Assembly (NCBI GenBank): GCA_030068145.1
Contig: JAPJBO010000744.1
Span: 49,019 to 113,018 of the forward strand
Source of the DNA: Diplonema papillatum
Taxonomy: Eukaryota; Euglenozoa; Diplonemea; Diplonemida; Diplonemidae
Direction: 5' to 3'
DNA length: 64,000 bases
Of the stretch, positions 21,444-31,587 are shown piece after piece; positions within the stretch are counted from its first letter, which is position 1, and the number at the start of each line of letters is the position of its first letter. The notes under the pieces were generated by a model. That model saw only the letters and a program-made list of their open reading frames with translations. It had not been told where the DNA came from and searched no databases. Made by a program: the position numbers and the translations under genes.

Positions 21444-23165
21444 CCGAAAAGTGGGACAACCCTCAAACGTCATTGTTGGTGACCCAAAAAAGTGGGACAA
21501 CCCTCAAACGTCAGTATTGGTGATCAAAAAAAGTGGGACAACCCTCAAACGTCATTATTGGTGACCCAAAAAAGTGGGACAACCCTCAAACGTCAGTATT
21601 GGTGATCCAAAAAAGTGGGACAACCCTCAAACCAGACTACCTGTGCTGTACTACGACCGCCAGTAGCTCAGTCGCAGAATGGGGAAATTAGCAAACTTTA
21701 ATGGCATAATGGGGAAATTAGCGCCACTTTAATAGCATAATGGGGAAATTAGCACCACTTTAATAGCATAATGGGGAAATTAGCAAAAAAACCCCCCAGA
21801 ATGGGGAAATTAGCAGCTTTAATAGCATAATGGGGAAATTAGCAACTTTAATAGCATAATGGGGAAATTAGCAAAGTTTAATAGCATAATGGGGAATGTC
21901 CCCACTTTTTCGATCACCAATACTGACGTTTTAGGGTTGTCCCACTTTTTTCGATCACGAAAACTGACGTTTGAGGGTTGTCCCAAACTTTTGGCTCACC
22001 AATACTCACAAAGACTTTTTGTGAGTAGTTTTGTCCATTTTCGAGGAAGATAATGACAATGCACTTTCTAACCGTGCCTAACGCGAGCAGTCGTTTGATG
22101 AAATCGATTCGACGGCGCTACTTAGCCTACTTTCAATAGATTGTTTCGAGAAAACGGCTTATTTCCGAACAGTTAACTTTGCAAGTCACAGCGTCTTGGC
22201 ACCGTGCTGGTCCGCGGGAAACAATCAGCATGTTCACCAAAAGGGGTCAGCAGGGTTCGCACTGACAGCTCAGCTGGTGATCTGACTGTCTGTAGTCTGA
22301 CACCAGACTAAGTTGGAGCAGACTAAAGACAGCTGCACCGAAGCTAAGCTCTCACTGTCTCAGCGGCACTGTAGCAAAGCAACAGCTTCTGCCAAGCTCT
22401 GGCGGAAAACCTCGGGAACCATACTGCAGGCTGCACTGCAGCGTGGACCTTTGTGGTACTCATTTGGAAATTTGATACATGAGATGAGGCTTTTCATCAT
22501 TTCATGAGCCCAGTTTGTGTTGTCACAGTTGTGGATTCAGATACAGTGGAATGCCGCTGCGGTGGCCATGATGGGCGCCGGGTCAAACCCGAAGTGCCAG
22601 GGCGGGCACTTCGGGTTGCTGCCATGTCTTGGACCAACCAAGGACTCCTGAAGGAGTGTACTGAAGATTTCATGACCAGCAAGCTATTAGCCGTATCCTC
22701 ACACACGTACACAAATCCAAGGGTTTGCTGGAAACCATTCCCGAAACGGTAGGACATGTTCGTGGTAGAGGCCGCGGGAAACTGTGGAAAACGGGTGGAA
22801 ACCCGCCGAACCCCAAAAAAAATGTTTTAATGGTATAATGGGGAAATTAGCAAACTTTAATGGCATAATGGGGAAACTAGCACCGCTTTAATAGCTTAAT
22901 GGGGAAATTAGCAGCTTTAATAGCATAATGGGGAAATTAGCAAACTTTAATAGCATAATGGGGAATCACCCAAAAAAGTGGGACAACCCTCAAACGTCAG
23001 TATTGGTGATCCAAAAAAGTGGGACAACCCTCAAACGTCAGTTTTCGTGATCCAAAAAAGTGGGACAACCCTCAAACGTCAGTATTGGTGACCCAAAAAA
23101 GTGGGACAACCCTCAAACGTCAGTTTTAGTGACCCAAAAAGTGGGACAACCCTCAAACTGACGTT
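21444..23165. repeat. Composite of 41-bp satellite units and ~28-bp AATGGGGAAATTAGC repeats around a unique core
   Basis: Minus-oriented 41-bp satellite units lie at 21444-21632 and 22964-23165 and plus-oriented ones at 21905-22012. Tandem copies of a unit with AATGGGGAAATTAGCA and CTTTAATAGCAT lie at 21680-21895 and 22830-22960. The core 22013-22820 has no convincing gene but holds a 12-bp-stem hairpin at 22588-22617 (ACCCGAAGTGCC arm). Confidence 0.75.
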
Positions 23166-23255
23166 TCCGGACCGGTCACGGACCACTGTCGCCGATGGCT
23201 TCAGAATTTCGATGAAAGTGCTCGAAAATGGTGCGGGAAAATCTGGTGAAAAAAA

Positions 23256-23390
23256 TGACCCTGGCGGGATTCGAACCTGTGCCCTCAGGGTAGAGGTCCG
23301 CTTCACTGGTGAAAAAATGGACCGTGGCGGGATTCGAACCTGTGCCCCCCACCGTAGAGGTACGCCGCACTGTCAACTCGACCACATATT
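23256..23390 (-). other. tRNA-like sequence with box A and box B, plus a partial tandem copy
   Basis: On the minus strand TGGTCGAGTTG fits box A and GGTTCGAATCC is a perfect box B, about 40 nt apart. A second copy of the 3' half follows (GGTTCGAATCC again near 23272). The acceptor and T stems do not pair well, so this is a tRNA-derived SINE head or pseudogene and not a working tRNA. It lies directly after the LINE1 A-run. Confidence 0.45.
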
Positions 23391-23935
23391 AATGCTGGTT
23401 TTTTTTTTTTTTTGAGTAAGCAACTACGGAAGACATGCAGGGGGCGAGAACTGCATTTACTTGTACGGGCAAGTCGTTCTTTTGTTCCTTTTGTCAAACT
23501 AGGAAAGAAGAAGGATGGACTCTTCCTGTGCATGGAGTAGAACTCCGACCGTGACTCATGCCACCATCGCCAGATAGTCGTTGTTAGGATAGCTTACCCT
23601 TAGGCTGCTAAATTGTCTGTCGGTAAAGATCGTCAGTCGAATCAGATTCGAACATTGTAGTGGCAGCGACAATCATCAATTCAATCTCTTAGTGTTATGT
23701 AGAAGGACCACCAACGAAAAGTTGATGGAACGCAGGCTGGGAGGACATGTGGAGGGACTAGAACTTAGGTCAGCCAGAGAAGGGGCGTTGCCCAGAACTG
23801 AGTCTACAACGTAGGGGGAGAAGGAGCATTCAGACAGTACCAGATTGTGACCAATCCATTAACAGAATCCGTTTCGTGAGTACAAGCGGCGAACTAACAG
23901 TAATCCGATCACTGAGAACATTGTAAAATATCCAA

Positions 23936-26900
23936 TCACTGAGTAAGTTTGTAGAAGGATCCACCAACGTAAAGCTGATGGAAGCGCAGAATCAGGAGAG
24001 CGGTCAGGGGATACCTACCCAGTATGTCCCGCAAGGTCCATTTCTGCCTCGGCCAACGGAGAAGGTCGAGGTATCTGGCTGTGACCCGGCATTTTGTGAA
24101 TAGGTGTTCGTAGGAGAAGCCGGAGCCACAAGCCCAGCAGTGCCCTTTATTGGATGCCGACAGTCCGGGGACAAATGACTCAGCGCAGAGGTGCCCGCAG
24201 AAATCTTGCATTCTCAGGTGAACGCTTGGGGACTGGTTGACTCGAAGCAGCGAAACCGCTACCTGAGTGAGCCGATTCCACCGATTGTCCACGAGAGGTC
24301 GGTGACCACCAGTGCAACGGTAATGCGGATGAGACATGTAGTCCCGAGTGAGCACGGGGCAGTTGACCGCTTGTTTCAGCAGGTCGGAGGCAGCCCAGTA
24401 GTCGAGGACCTGTAGTGCCGTGCCCGAAGTGACGCCGCGCTTCGCAAGGTCGTCCGCCTTCTCGTTTCCGACCAAACCACAGTGTGCCGGGACCCACATC
24501 ACGTGCACACGAATATGGGGGAGGGAAGCGAGCACCCTCATCAGCCTCCAGTTGCGGCATAAGACGTGACGGGGGTTCTGCAGTCGCTGCACTTCAGACA
24601 AGGAGTCCGATAGCAGGTGTATGACTGTCACTTTGGCCGTGTTGAAAGGGACGGTCTGGAGCTGTAGCGCAGCACGGATGACCGCTTCGTGTTCGGCATG
24701 GCAGCTGGAGGCGCAACGGATCATCCGATAGGAGAGACCGCGGAGGAATCGACCAGACCTGTTGTAAAAGGCAACCCCAACGCCCCCTACTGCACGCTTG
24801 CCGACACCAGTCATTGAGCCATCGGTGTAGATTGTGAGATCAGCAGGAGGGAGCGCACGGATCGCCCGGAGGGTATGATCGAGCTTGACCGCCTTGCTGT
24901 CGTTGATGGAGACAATGGAAGCCAAATCGAGGTGGATTCTCATGTCGGGTTTGGGCCCCCATGGTGGATACGGGGCATGCGAGCGGATGGCGGACGGTTG
25001 ATAATCATCCGACCGGAGTGCGAGCAAGTACTCTGCATCCTTGGCCGCTTTCAGCCACCTGGTGGGTTGTTGGACGTTCCCTCCAGGGGAACGCAACAGT
25101 TTCTGCCGCAGTCTGGCGGTCGCACGGAGAGCTTCCGACTTCCACGGCAGTAGTACCGCTTCTGCCAGCAGGGCGGCGCGCTTGGTGGAAACAGGGCAAC
25201 CGGTGATCAAGGAAGCAGCCTTGTAGTGCAGTGTCTCAAACTGCGTTACGAGGTCGTCAGGAATGAGACAGCCCCAGACACCCAGCCCGTACCTCCACTT
25301 GGCGGCGACGAAGGTGAGGTAGGCTGTCCGGATTGTGCTGTAGCACCGACCAATCGGCGAGAACGAAAGTTTCACCAGGGCGTTGAGACGCATTCTAAAG
25401 GACTTAAGGGCGGCCTCGGCCTGCGGGCGGAAGGTAAGGTCCGTGTCAAGAACCACGCCAAGGAAAGCGTGTTCCGTGACGAGTTTAACCGGGCGTGCAA
25501 CGGTGAAGGAAAGGCAGTAGGAGGGTCGGCGTGGGTCGGGCACCTTGTCTACAACCACCAAACCATTGAACTGATCTGCTGAGCGTGGGGGAGTTGCTGG
25601 CGGACCGGCGGGAGGCCCGTCGGCGGGTAGATGTGTGAGTCCCGAGGATGTGGGAGGAGCTGTAGCACTTCCTTGCACAGGTGGAACGATGACGATTGAA
25701 CGGGTTGCGGGGTGATGGAGATTCAAACGCTCCACAGGGCAGTCTCGAGGCCGGAAGAGTAGTGCAACCGTCTTCTCCGTGGAAATGACCATTTTACGCG
25801 TTGAGGACCACTCATTCACCTTCTCCAGCACAAGCTGGGCAGCTTTCTCTACCAGGCCTAAGGAGTCACCCGTGACAATGACGGCAAGGTCGTCGGCGTA
25901 CAATAAGGGGACGCAGTCTAGCTTCAGGAGTGCCTTCGCCAGTTCATCGATGAATGCCAGGAAGAGTGTGGGAGCAAGAACAGTCCCCTGCGGCACCCCA
26001 AGCTCCAGTCTCGAGCGCCTCCCCGTGCAGCCATCGATTTTTACCGCCGCACTCCTTCCTGCGAGGAAGGCATTGGTCCAGTTGATGAATCGGGCTGGGG
26101 TATCTTTTTGCATCAAAATCTCTCGGAGCTCACTTCGATTGACCTTGTCGAAGGCCTTCTCGAAGTCGAATAGAAGGAGGCAGGAAGTCTTACCCTGCAG
26201 CCTATTGTGCTCGAGGGTCTGGGCGACCCGGGCAATCTGTTCCTCGGTTGAGCGGTTGGGGGTGAAGCCTGCCTGGCAGGGGTGAACAGGTTCCTTGAGA
26301 GGCGAGTCCGCAGTGTCGGCAAGTAGCAGGTACTGCAGCCTGCGACACACCAGGCGTTCAGCAACCTTCGCCAAGTTGGAGGTCATTGCGATGGGACGAT
26401 AGGAGCCCGGAAGCGAGCGGTCTTTACCAGCCTTCGGGAGAAGTTTGATGTTGGCAGTCCGCCACGCAGCAGGGACCTGGTTCGTTTTCCAGCTGAGGTT
26501 AACCAGTCGCAGAATGGCCACCCGCGCCTTGGGACCCGTGTTCCGCAGGGCCGCGTTGACAAGACCATCAGGCCCGGAGGAGCATTTCGAGGTGTCCAGG
26601 TGGTCGAGAACTTCGTCCAGCTCGCTTGCGGTAAAAGGTTGTTCACTCGGATGGTCTTGCGATGGAACGGCTGCCGCTTCAAGAATGGGTGTGTCAGGAG
26701 TCGAGTGCGCTGCGAGAAACTTCATCATGTAGTCAGCCTTGTCCTTCGCCGTCGTGAGAACTTCACCACTGTCATTCTTGATCGGGCCGAGGGACGAGTC
26801 TGTGTTATCACCTTTGGTGAGTCGTCGTAATTCGTCGAAGATCCTTCCAGTCCGGGCTGTCGAGTTATGTGCAACAAAGGAAACCCACTTCGAGCTCTGC

Positions 26901-28792
26901 AAACTAGTCGAAGGCATCTTCGTCTTCCCCCTTTTAACGACAACACGAGGGACCGTGTCCGTGATGGACCTCATCATGCAGGAGGTGAGGATACGATTGA
27001 GCTCTTCCGGGTCCTCGCGTCGGTGAAGGTCGCCAGTCCTTCTCTCCAGTAGTTCTTTGTATCTCGGCCAGTCGGCCTTGGTCCAGTTCCAGGACTCAGT
27101 TGGTCTGCGGGAGCATACCGCCGCAAACGGGACTTCGAAGAAAATTGGTAAATGATCCGAGATGGAGTCGTCTAGAACGCGCCAAGTGTCAGAGAACCAA
27201 CGCCGACTGGATACGACAAGGTCGGGGGAGGTGCCTGAGGCCGGGCGCGTATGGACACCTGGACGGTTCCACGTGATAAAGCCATTGTCGTGGGCCCAGT
27301 TTTCGATGTCCTTCCCAATAACGTCAGACTTGGAACTCCACGACAGAGCATGAGCGTTTACATCACCAGCCAGGATGATGTCCGAGGAGAGATCGAGGCA
27401 AGCCGGGTCGAAGGCCGAGGTGCGGTTATCGGACGCCTTAACAGGGGGCCGATAGACGTTGCGAAGCGTGAGACTGTCATTGGAACCGTAGACGCAAACA
27501 TCCAGAACTTCCATGTCAGAGTCCGGGAGACCGGTCGTAGTCGGCTGCATCTTTTCGGAAGCTATGTCCGTCCTCACCAGGATTAAGAGGCCACCACCAT
27601 TCACGCTTCCGCCTTTCTGGACAGCAACTGTACGGTCGAGACGGTATACCTTGTAACCAGGAAAAAGAGGGGTCTTCTTGGCCGGGGTCAGGTGCGTTTC
27701 CTGTAACAACAGTACATCCAAGTTGTGCACATAGAGCAGCGTCCGAATATAGAGGATCTTGGAAGCGACCGAACAGCAGTTCCAAGATAGTATCCTGAGG
27801 CGTTCTCGCGTGGGCCCGGGGTTAGGGTGTATGTCGCCCATCGAGAGCAGCGATTGGCCAAAGGCATTGCAGATGATCAAAGACAGGCAGATAGGACGGA
27901 TCCATTGAGCGATGAGGTTGCGAGAAAGGTGTTGCAGAGTTGAGTGGAGGCGTAGAGGTTTATGTGATGTCGCCGGTGCGTCGTGTGAGATCGTTGTAAT
28001 AATATTGTATCGTAAGCGTGTGGGCCTGAAGCCAGACGGGGAGGAGGTCCCAAGAGGGGAAGGAACGAGCCTGCCAGGATCGAACCAGGAGCGCGTAACG
28101 CAAGAGAAGAACCGCTGTTCGTAGGGGGAAATGAGACCGCCAGGAAGCAAGTTGCAAATCCAGCCCGCCGAAGCAACTCCTGGGTAGCTGTCCACAAGAA
28201 TCGCGGTGATCATCCGTGTCCTGCGAAGCATCGTGCTCGAGGCAGGGCTGCCATAGGATTGGTTGTTCCTGGCGAAGGGATACAAAATTGGAGCACCGCA
28301 GGGATTGTCGCCAAGGTTCACGGTTAGGAGGGCACAGGAGACCATAGTGAGGATTGAGAGAAGTGGACGCGATGAATATCGGGCGCGTTGGTAGTAGCGA
28401 GGGGTGATGTATGCAACGTTGTCATCATGTGCTGAGAGCAGGTTTATTGCGGGCATGAAGCCAGTTGGTGTAGAACAGAGGTTAGAGTTGGAGGAGCAGA
28501 TTAAGCCCTTCCGTGAGGGGTTCATCCAGTTCACAGCGTTCAAGGGCATGGAGCCAGTTGAAGGCAGTCTATTTGCAGGCAGGGGAGTGTGTAGGGTGAG
28601 GGAGGTTGGCCAAAGGGTGGAGGATTGCAGCGTACGATCGAGTTGGAAGGGCATGAAGCCAGTAATCAGAGTAGAATTTGTACTTGTAGGAAGAATTGCA
28701 GTAGAACCATCAGGTACCGCCATACTTCTGGTCGTCGAAGCCAAGATCAGATAGGAGATTGTCGGCTGGGGAAGCGGAGTGAAGGGTGCCAC
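23936..28792 (-). CDS. LINE1 ORF2: endonuclease-reverse transcriptase-RNase H polyprotein
   Basis: About 1618 residues counted from a GTG at 28792, but the frame is open back to the ORF1 stop, so this is not a proven start. The N-terminal ~300 residues are unassigned. GDIHPNPGP lies at 319-327, just before the APE-type endonuclease, which shows ILSWN, LLQETHL, LAGDVNAHALSW and SDHLPIFF (near 547). The reverse transcriptase has NIKLLPK, FDFEKAFD, GVPQGTVLAP and the catalytic YADDL (near 963). RNase H shows IYTDGS (near 1322), AEHEA, LLSDS and HCGLVGNEKAD (near 1440). A C-x2-C-x7-H-x4-C motif (CWACG...C) lies near 1555. The set fits LINE clades that keep RNase H, such as Ingi/I-like. All key residues are present, so the enzyme looks active. 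Confidence 0.92.
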   Translation of the reverse strand: MAPFTPLPQPTISYLILASTTRSMAVPDGSTAILPTSTNSTLITGFMPFQLDRTLQSSTLWPTSLTLHTPLPANRLPSTGSMPLNAVNWMNPSRKGLICSSNSNLCSTPTGFMPAINLLSAHDDNVAYITPRYYQRARYSSRPLLSILTMVSCALLTVNLGDNPCGAPILYPFARNNQSYGSPASSTMLRRTRMITAILVDSYPGVASAGWICNLLPGGLISPYEQRFFSCVTRSWFDPGRLVPSPLGTSSPSGFRPTRLRYNIITTISHDAPATSHKPLRLHSTLQHLSRNLIAQWIRPICLSLIICNAFGQSLLSMGDIHPNPGPTRERLRILSWNCCSVASKILYIRTLLYVHNLDVLLLQETHLTPAKKTPLFPGYKVYRLDRTVAVQKGGSVNGGGLLILVRTDIASEKMQPTTTGLPDSDMEVLDVCVYGSNDSLTLRNVYRPPVKASDNRTSAFDPACLDLSSDIILAGDVNAHALSWSSKSDVIGKDIENWAHDNGFITWNRPGVHTRPASGTSPDLVVSSRRWFSDTWRVLDDSISDHLPIFFEVPFAAVCSRRPTESWNWTKADWPRYKELLERRTGDLHRREDPEELNRILTSCMMRSITDTVPRVVVKRGKTKMPSTSLQSSKWVSFVAHNSTARTGRIFDELRRLTKGDNTDSSLGPIKNDSGEVLTTAKDKADYMMKFLAAHSTPDTPILEAAAVPSQDHPSEQPFTASELDEVLDHLDTSKCSSGPDGLVNAALRNTGPKARVAILRLVNLSWKTNQVPAAWRTANIKLLPKAGKDRSLPGSYRPIAMTSNLAKVAERLVCRRLQYLLLADTADSPLKEPVHPCQAGFTPNRSTEEQIARVAQTLEHNRLQGKTSCLLLFDFEKAFDKVNRSELREILMQKDTPARFINWTNAFLAGRSAAVKIDGCTGRRSRLELGVPQGTVLAPTLFLAFIDELAKALLKLDCVPLLYADDLAVIVTGDSLGLVEKAAQLVLEKVNEWSSTRKMVISTEKTVALLFRPRDCPVERLNLHHPATRSIVIVPPVQGSATAPPTSSGLTHLPADGPPAGPPATPPRSADQFNGLVVVDKVPDPRRPSYCLSFTVARPVKLVTEHAFLGVVLDTDLTFRPQAEAALKSFRMRLNALVKLSFSPIGRCYSTIRTAYLTFVAAKWRYGLGVWGCLIPDDLVTQFETLHYKAASLITGCPVSTKRAALLAEAVLLPWKSEALRATARLRQKLLRSPGGNVQQPTRWLKAAKDAEYLLALRSDDYQPSAIRSHAPYPPWGPKPDMRIHLDLASIVSINDSKAVKLDHTLRAIRALPPADLTIYTDGSMTGVGKRAVGGVGVAFYNRSGRFLRGLSYRMIRCASSCHAEHEAVIRAALQLQTVPFNTAKVTVIHLLSDSLSEVQRLQNPRHVLCRNWRLMRVLASLPHIRVHVMWVPAHCGLVGNEKADDLAKRGVTSGTALQVLDYWAASDLLKQAVNCPVLTRDYMSHPHYRCTGGHRPLVDNRWNRLTQVAVSLLRVNQSPSVHLRMQDFCGHLCAESFVPGLSASNKGHCWACGSGFSYEHLFTKCRVTARYLDLLRWPRQKWTLRDILGRYPLTALLILRFHQLYVGGSFYKLTQ

Positions 28793-28852
28793 CGAAATGG
28801 GGGCGAGACCGACAGCATTAAGGTGCGAGCAGGCCGGTCCGCCAGGAATCGT

Positions 28853-30091
28853 TCAACAGCCGTCGTCAGTATCCATGTCGAGGATGTCAGAGCCGTCAGC
28901 ATTTTTGGAAGCTTTCTTGGCGGGTTGCGGCGGGTGAGGGTCGACCGCCTGGCGTTTTTCCGCCTTGCGAGGCTCAACAGTCTCCTTCCACTTCCCGAAA
29001 ATCGAATCCATGTACTCGACGACCTTTTTGGTGCGCTCTGCACACTGCTCGGCAACCTTGTCGATGTCAGCACGAATGGCGACGAACTCGGCCTTGGAAT
29101 CAACTTTGTCAGCTTTAACGTTGCGACCCAGTTCGTCCACGCGGTCATCCAACACCTTATTTTGTTGGATAAGTACGTCGGACGTCACCGTGCAATTGGC
29201 AATTTCCGACGCGACGAGAGCTTCGATCCGAGAGATATCCGCCTTCCTCTCTTCTCTCTCAAGCCGCAAATCGGTTTGCACTTGCGTGATGCTCGATTGT
29301 AACCCATCAGAGTCTGCTGTGTGGGGAGGGGCAGCGGTGTACGCGGGAGGCCCGATGTATGCCCTTCGTCGCGACGCGGAAGCGGGAATAAGCCGGATTG
29401 TAATCCCGTCGACGTGGTACTCGAGTACAGTCGGTTGAACTAGTAGTCGTATGTGCCAATCATCCTCCGAGGTAGGCCTGTAAAGGGCCGCATCGAGACC
29501 CATCGATTCGAGAGCGGCTGCAACATGGTTTCTGCCAGCCCCAGCAGGAACACCAGTGAGCGAAAAGTGCCACTTCTCCACGCAACGTCCTTTCAAACGC
29601 TTCGCGAATTGCTGACCATATCCTTCCCTAACGCGAACGCCGTACCCCCTAGACGAGACGACAAGACCCCAGTAGTCGTCTGCATTGGGTTGAAGACTAC
29701 CCAAGTACCCGTCGATATCATCGTGCCCTTCATTGATCGCCCAAATCACGTCGAAGCGCCGCCGCTTGTCGTACGTCTCCTTGTTCAAGAGTTCGTTGAA
29801 GAAGAGCCGTTGGCATCCCGACGCCCGCAAAAGCTTCTCGGCAGACACTCTACAGCAGAAGAGCCAAGCCGTGTAAGCGGATTTCCCCGCTGAGGAACCA
29901 GTCATGTGAGGTTTTACGAGCCTGTACGGGCAGCCCCTTCCGAGCAGACGTCGCAGTCTGAAATCCAGTTCCTGCCGTACTTCACTGATGTCGACAAGGC
30001 CACCGTTGGCCGTCTCGACCACCTCATGTATCTGCACGACCAATGCACAATCACCACTCAAATCATCACGCCATACGCCCTCGGCAGCCAT
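28853..30091 (-). CDS. LINE1 ORF1 protein
   Basis: 412 residues from an ATG 94 nt after the SL-like sequence. I recognise no catalytic domain. Residues ~1-250 look globular. Residues ~270-370 are charged and heptad-like (DLRLEREERKADISRIEAL onward), suggesting a coiled coil, and the C-terminus has basic patches (KAEKRQ, PAKKASK) followed by an acidic end. ORF1 proteins of LINEs bind element RNA in ribonucleoproteins; that role is inferred from position only. The stop is a single TGA (28855-28853), and the same frame then runs open into ORF2. Confidence 0.75.
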   Translation of the reverse strand: MAAEGVWRDDLSGDCALVVQIHEVVETANGGLVDISEVRQELDFRLRRLLGRGCPYRLVKPHMTGSSAGKSAYTAWLFCCRVSAEKLLRASGCQRLFFNELLNKETYDKRRRFDVIWAINEGHDDIDGYLGSLQPNADDYWGLVVSSRGYGVRVREGYGQQFAKRLKGRCVEKWHFSLTGVPAGAGRNHVAAALESMGLDAALYRPTSEDDWHIRLLVQPTVLEYHVDGITIRLIPASASRRRAYIGPPAYTAAPPHTADSDGLQSSITQVQTDLRLEREERKADISRIEALVASEIANCTVTSDVLIQQNKVLDDRVDELGRNVKADKVDSKAEFVAIRADIDKVAEQCAERTKKVVEYMDSIFGKWKETVEPRKAEKRQAVDPHPPQPAKKASKNADGSDILDMDTDDGC

Positions 30092-30169
30092 CGGACTATA
30101 ACGGAACCAACGTACTGTCGTGAACCGGCGAAAAGGTTCCCACTAGCTACCCAGGAGATTCGTGGCCCT

Positions 30170-30222
30170 CAATAAAGTACAGAAACAATAAAGTACAGAA
30201 ACTGTAGCTTTTAAATCGTTGG
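30170..30222 (-). other. Spliced-leader sequence fixed at the LINE1 5' end, with a second partial copy
   Basis: On the minus strand 30222-30186 begins CCAACGATTTAAAAGC and ends TTTCTGTACTTTATTG, 37 nt in all, matching the Diplonema SL exon as I recall it. It is followed without a gap by a second copy of only the last 16 nt (30185-30170). There is no adjacent donor GT or SL RNA body, so it is not an SL RNA gene. Confidence 0.8.
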
Positions 30223-30229
30223 GGCGGGG

Positions 30230-30450
30230 GAAATTTTTCTCAGCTTTGCTCAAGAAATATTTTTCGCATACCAAGGGGGGGGGGGGGTCTGGGGACCCAC
30301 CTTTTCATTCTGCCAAGTCGGTGGGCAGGTGGCCCGCTCAGGAAAAAATCTGTGCTCCCTTAGCAACTTTTTTGCAAATTCTTACCAGGAATTGTAATGC
30401 AAAATAGGGACTAGTCCCCTAAGGGCACATTTCACATTGGGACTAGTCCC
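30230..30450 (-). repeat. Dispersed repeat, inverted relative of 21320-21440 and 60615-60740
   Basis: Shares AGCACAGATTTTTTCCTGAG and GGTGGGTCCCC on the minus strand, then GGGACTAGTCCCC-type palindromes at 30408-30455. No gene. Confidence 0.6.
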
Positions 30451-30475
30451 CTGAGGCACTTTTCTAATATTCGGC

Positions 30476-30798
30476 TTAGTACACGCTGTGGTCGTGGGCA
30501 TCACTTTCTGCGTGACTTCGTGCACGGTGCTCCGGTCCGACTCTAAGCCACCGTCGCATGCAGCTTGTGCACACATTATCGTGTTCCGATGCAGATGAAA
30601 TACATCCCCATCACGTCCCAGTTCTGCTCGTCAACCGAGACGCCGAGCTTGAAGATGCTCTTCCCCGCAGCAGCAGCCGGCGCCGCATCCCAGCCCCACG
30701 TAGGGCCACGCCTTGAAAGCTCCGGTCACGGCTCCCATCATTCTCCCATAGAACCCGGGGGTTGCTCAGGGTTTTACTGTATCGCTCCTATCAAAATT
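30476..30798 (-). pseudogene. 5' fragment copy of the MLO-like gene
   Basis: Similar to 20690-21030, covering the 5' leader and the first ~90 codons, with deletions and frame breaks (for example in the Ala-rich N-terminal part). Similarity starts just after an AG in the gene's leader (ATAG/GAGCGA here, ACAG/GAGCGA there), which would fit copying of a processed transcript, though no SL or A-tail is seen. It sits between the 5' end of LINE1 and the 3' end of LINE2. Confidence 0.8.
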
Positions 30799-31321
30799 AT
30801 GGACGACTTGCACGTTTTTCTTTTTGTGTTTCCGACGATCCGAATGGACGTACAGATTGGTGTCTTTCGACCTTTTGGATGCTTGTGAAGTTCAGCTTAG
30901 TGCGTGCTTGTGGTGATCGGTGGGGTTCCCAAAAGAAAATGTTTCGTGTTATCGTATCTTCGAGCTAGACTTGATCTCGTGCATTAGCCAAGTGGCCCAT
31001 TCTGTTGCTTTTCCGCTGGGCTCCTGATAGCGGACTCGCGCGCAAACAGACAGTATGACTGCTGTGTTGCGGGCTGCAAATTCATCCAATACTTGTCTGT
31101 ACCACCCATTCCACGAAAAAGTGTCACAGATTTTCCGTCTGAAAAGCAGCCCGTTTTGGGTCAAAATTTTGGAATTTTTGGGAAATTTTTTTTGGGATGG
31201 AAAGAGCTATCCCTGGCGATTATGGGCAAGCAATCAGCTCGCGTGGCGACCAAAATCTGGCGTGCAGATGGACAAAAGGTCGGTTTTGGGGCTGTTTCAA
31301 AAACCCAAAAAAACGATTTCC

Positions 31322-31386
31322 GGCGGGAATCGAACCACCGACCCTCAAACCCCTGTGTGGGTGTGGTATCCTCTGGACCATGGGCT
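31322..31386 (-). other. tRNA-like sequence in the TIR element
   Basis: The minus strand has a TGGTCCAGAGG box A-like and a GGTTCGATTCC box B, about 35 nt apart. The acceptor and T stems pair poorly, so it is tRNA-derived rather than a working tRNA. Confidence 0.4.
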
Positions 31387-31587
31387 AAAAAAAAGGCGGA
31401 ATTTTTTTTTGTTCACTACCGAGTGAGAATTTTTGGACTCATTTTGAGTTCTTCGCAAACCGGGCGAAATAAGCTCTGAGAGAGCAGAAATACCGTCCTG
31501 GGACACTGGAAACGAGTAAATGACGATCTCGCACTTTCCGATAAGAATTCCAACTGAGCAGGCGCTAAAAGCGAATTTTGGCCCGAG

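Larger units (their letters stand above)
23400..30222 (-). mobile_element. LINE1: non-LTR retrotransposon with RNase H and SL at its 5' end
   Basis: The element starts with an SL-like sequence (30222-30186), a 5' UTR, ORF1 (30091-28853), ORF2 (to 23936), a ~520-nt 3' UTR and an A-run (T-run at 23399-23414 on the plus strand). ORF2 has APE endonuclease, reverse transcriptase, RNase H and a Cys/His motif. I could not find a target-site duplication: sequence after 30222 (GGCGGGGG) does not match that before 23399. Both frames are intact except for the one stop between them, so this copy may be young. Confidence 0.85.

Noticed and set aside
22500-22760. Small overlapping open frames in the core between satellite arrays
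   Set aside because: No domain, no splice sites and a large hairpin in the middle.
30170-30222. SL RNA gene
   Set aside because: No donor GT, Sm site or SL RNA body follows the SL-like sequence; it leads directly into the LINE leader.
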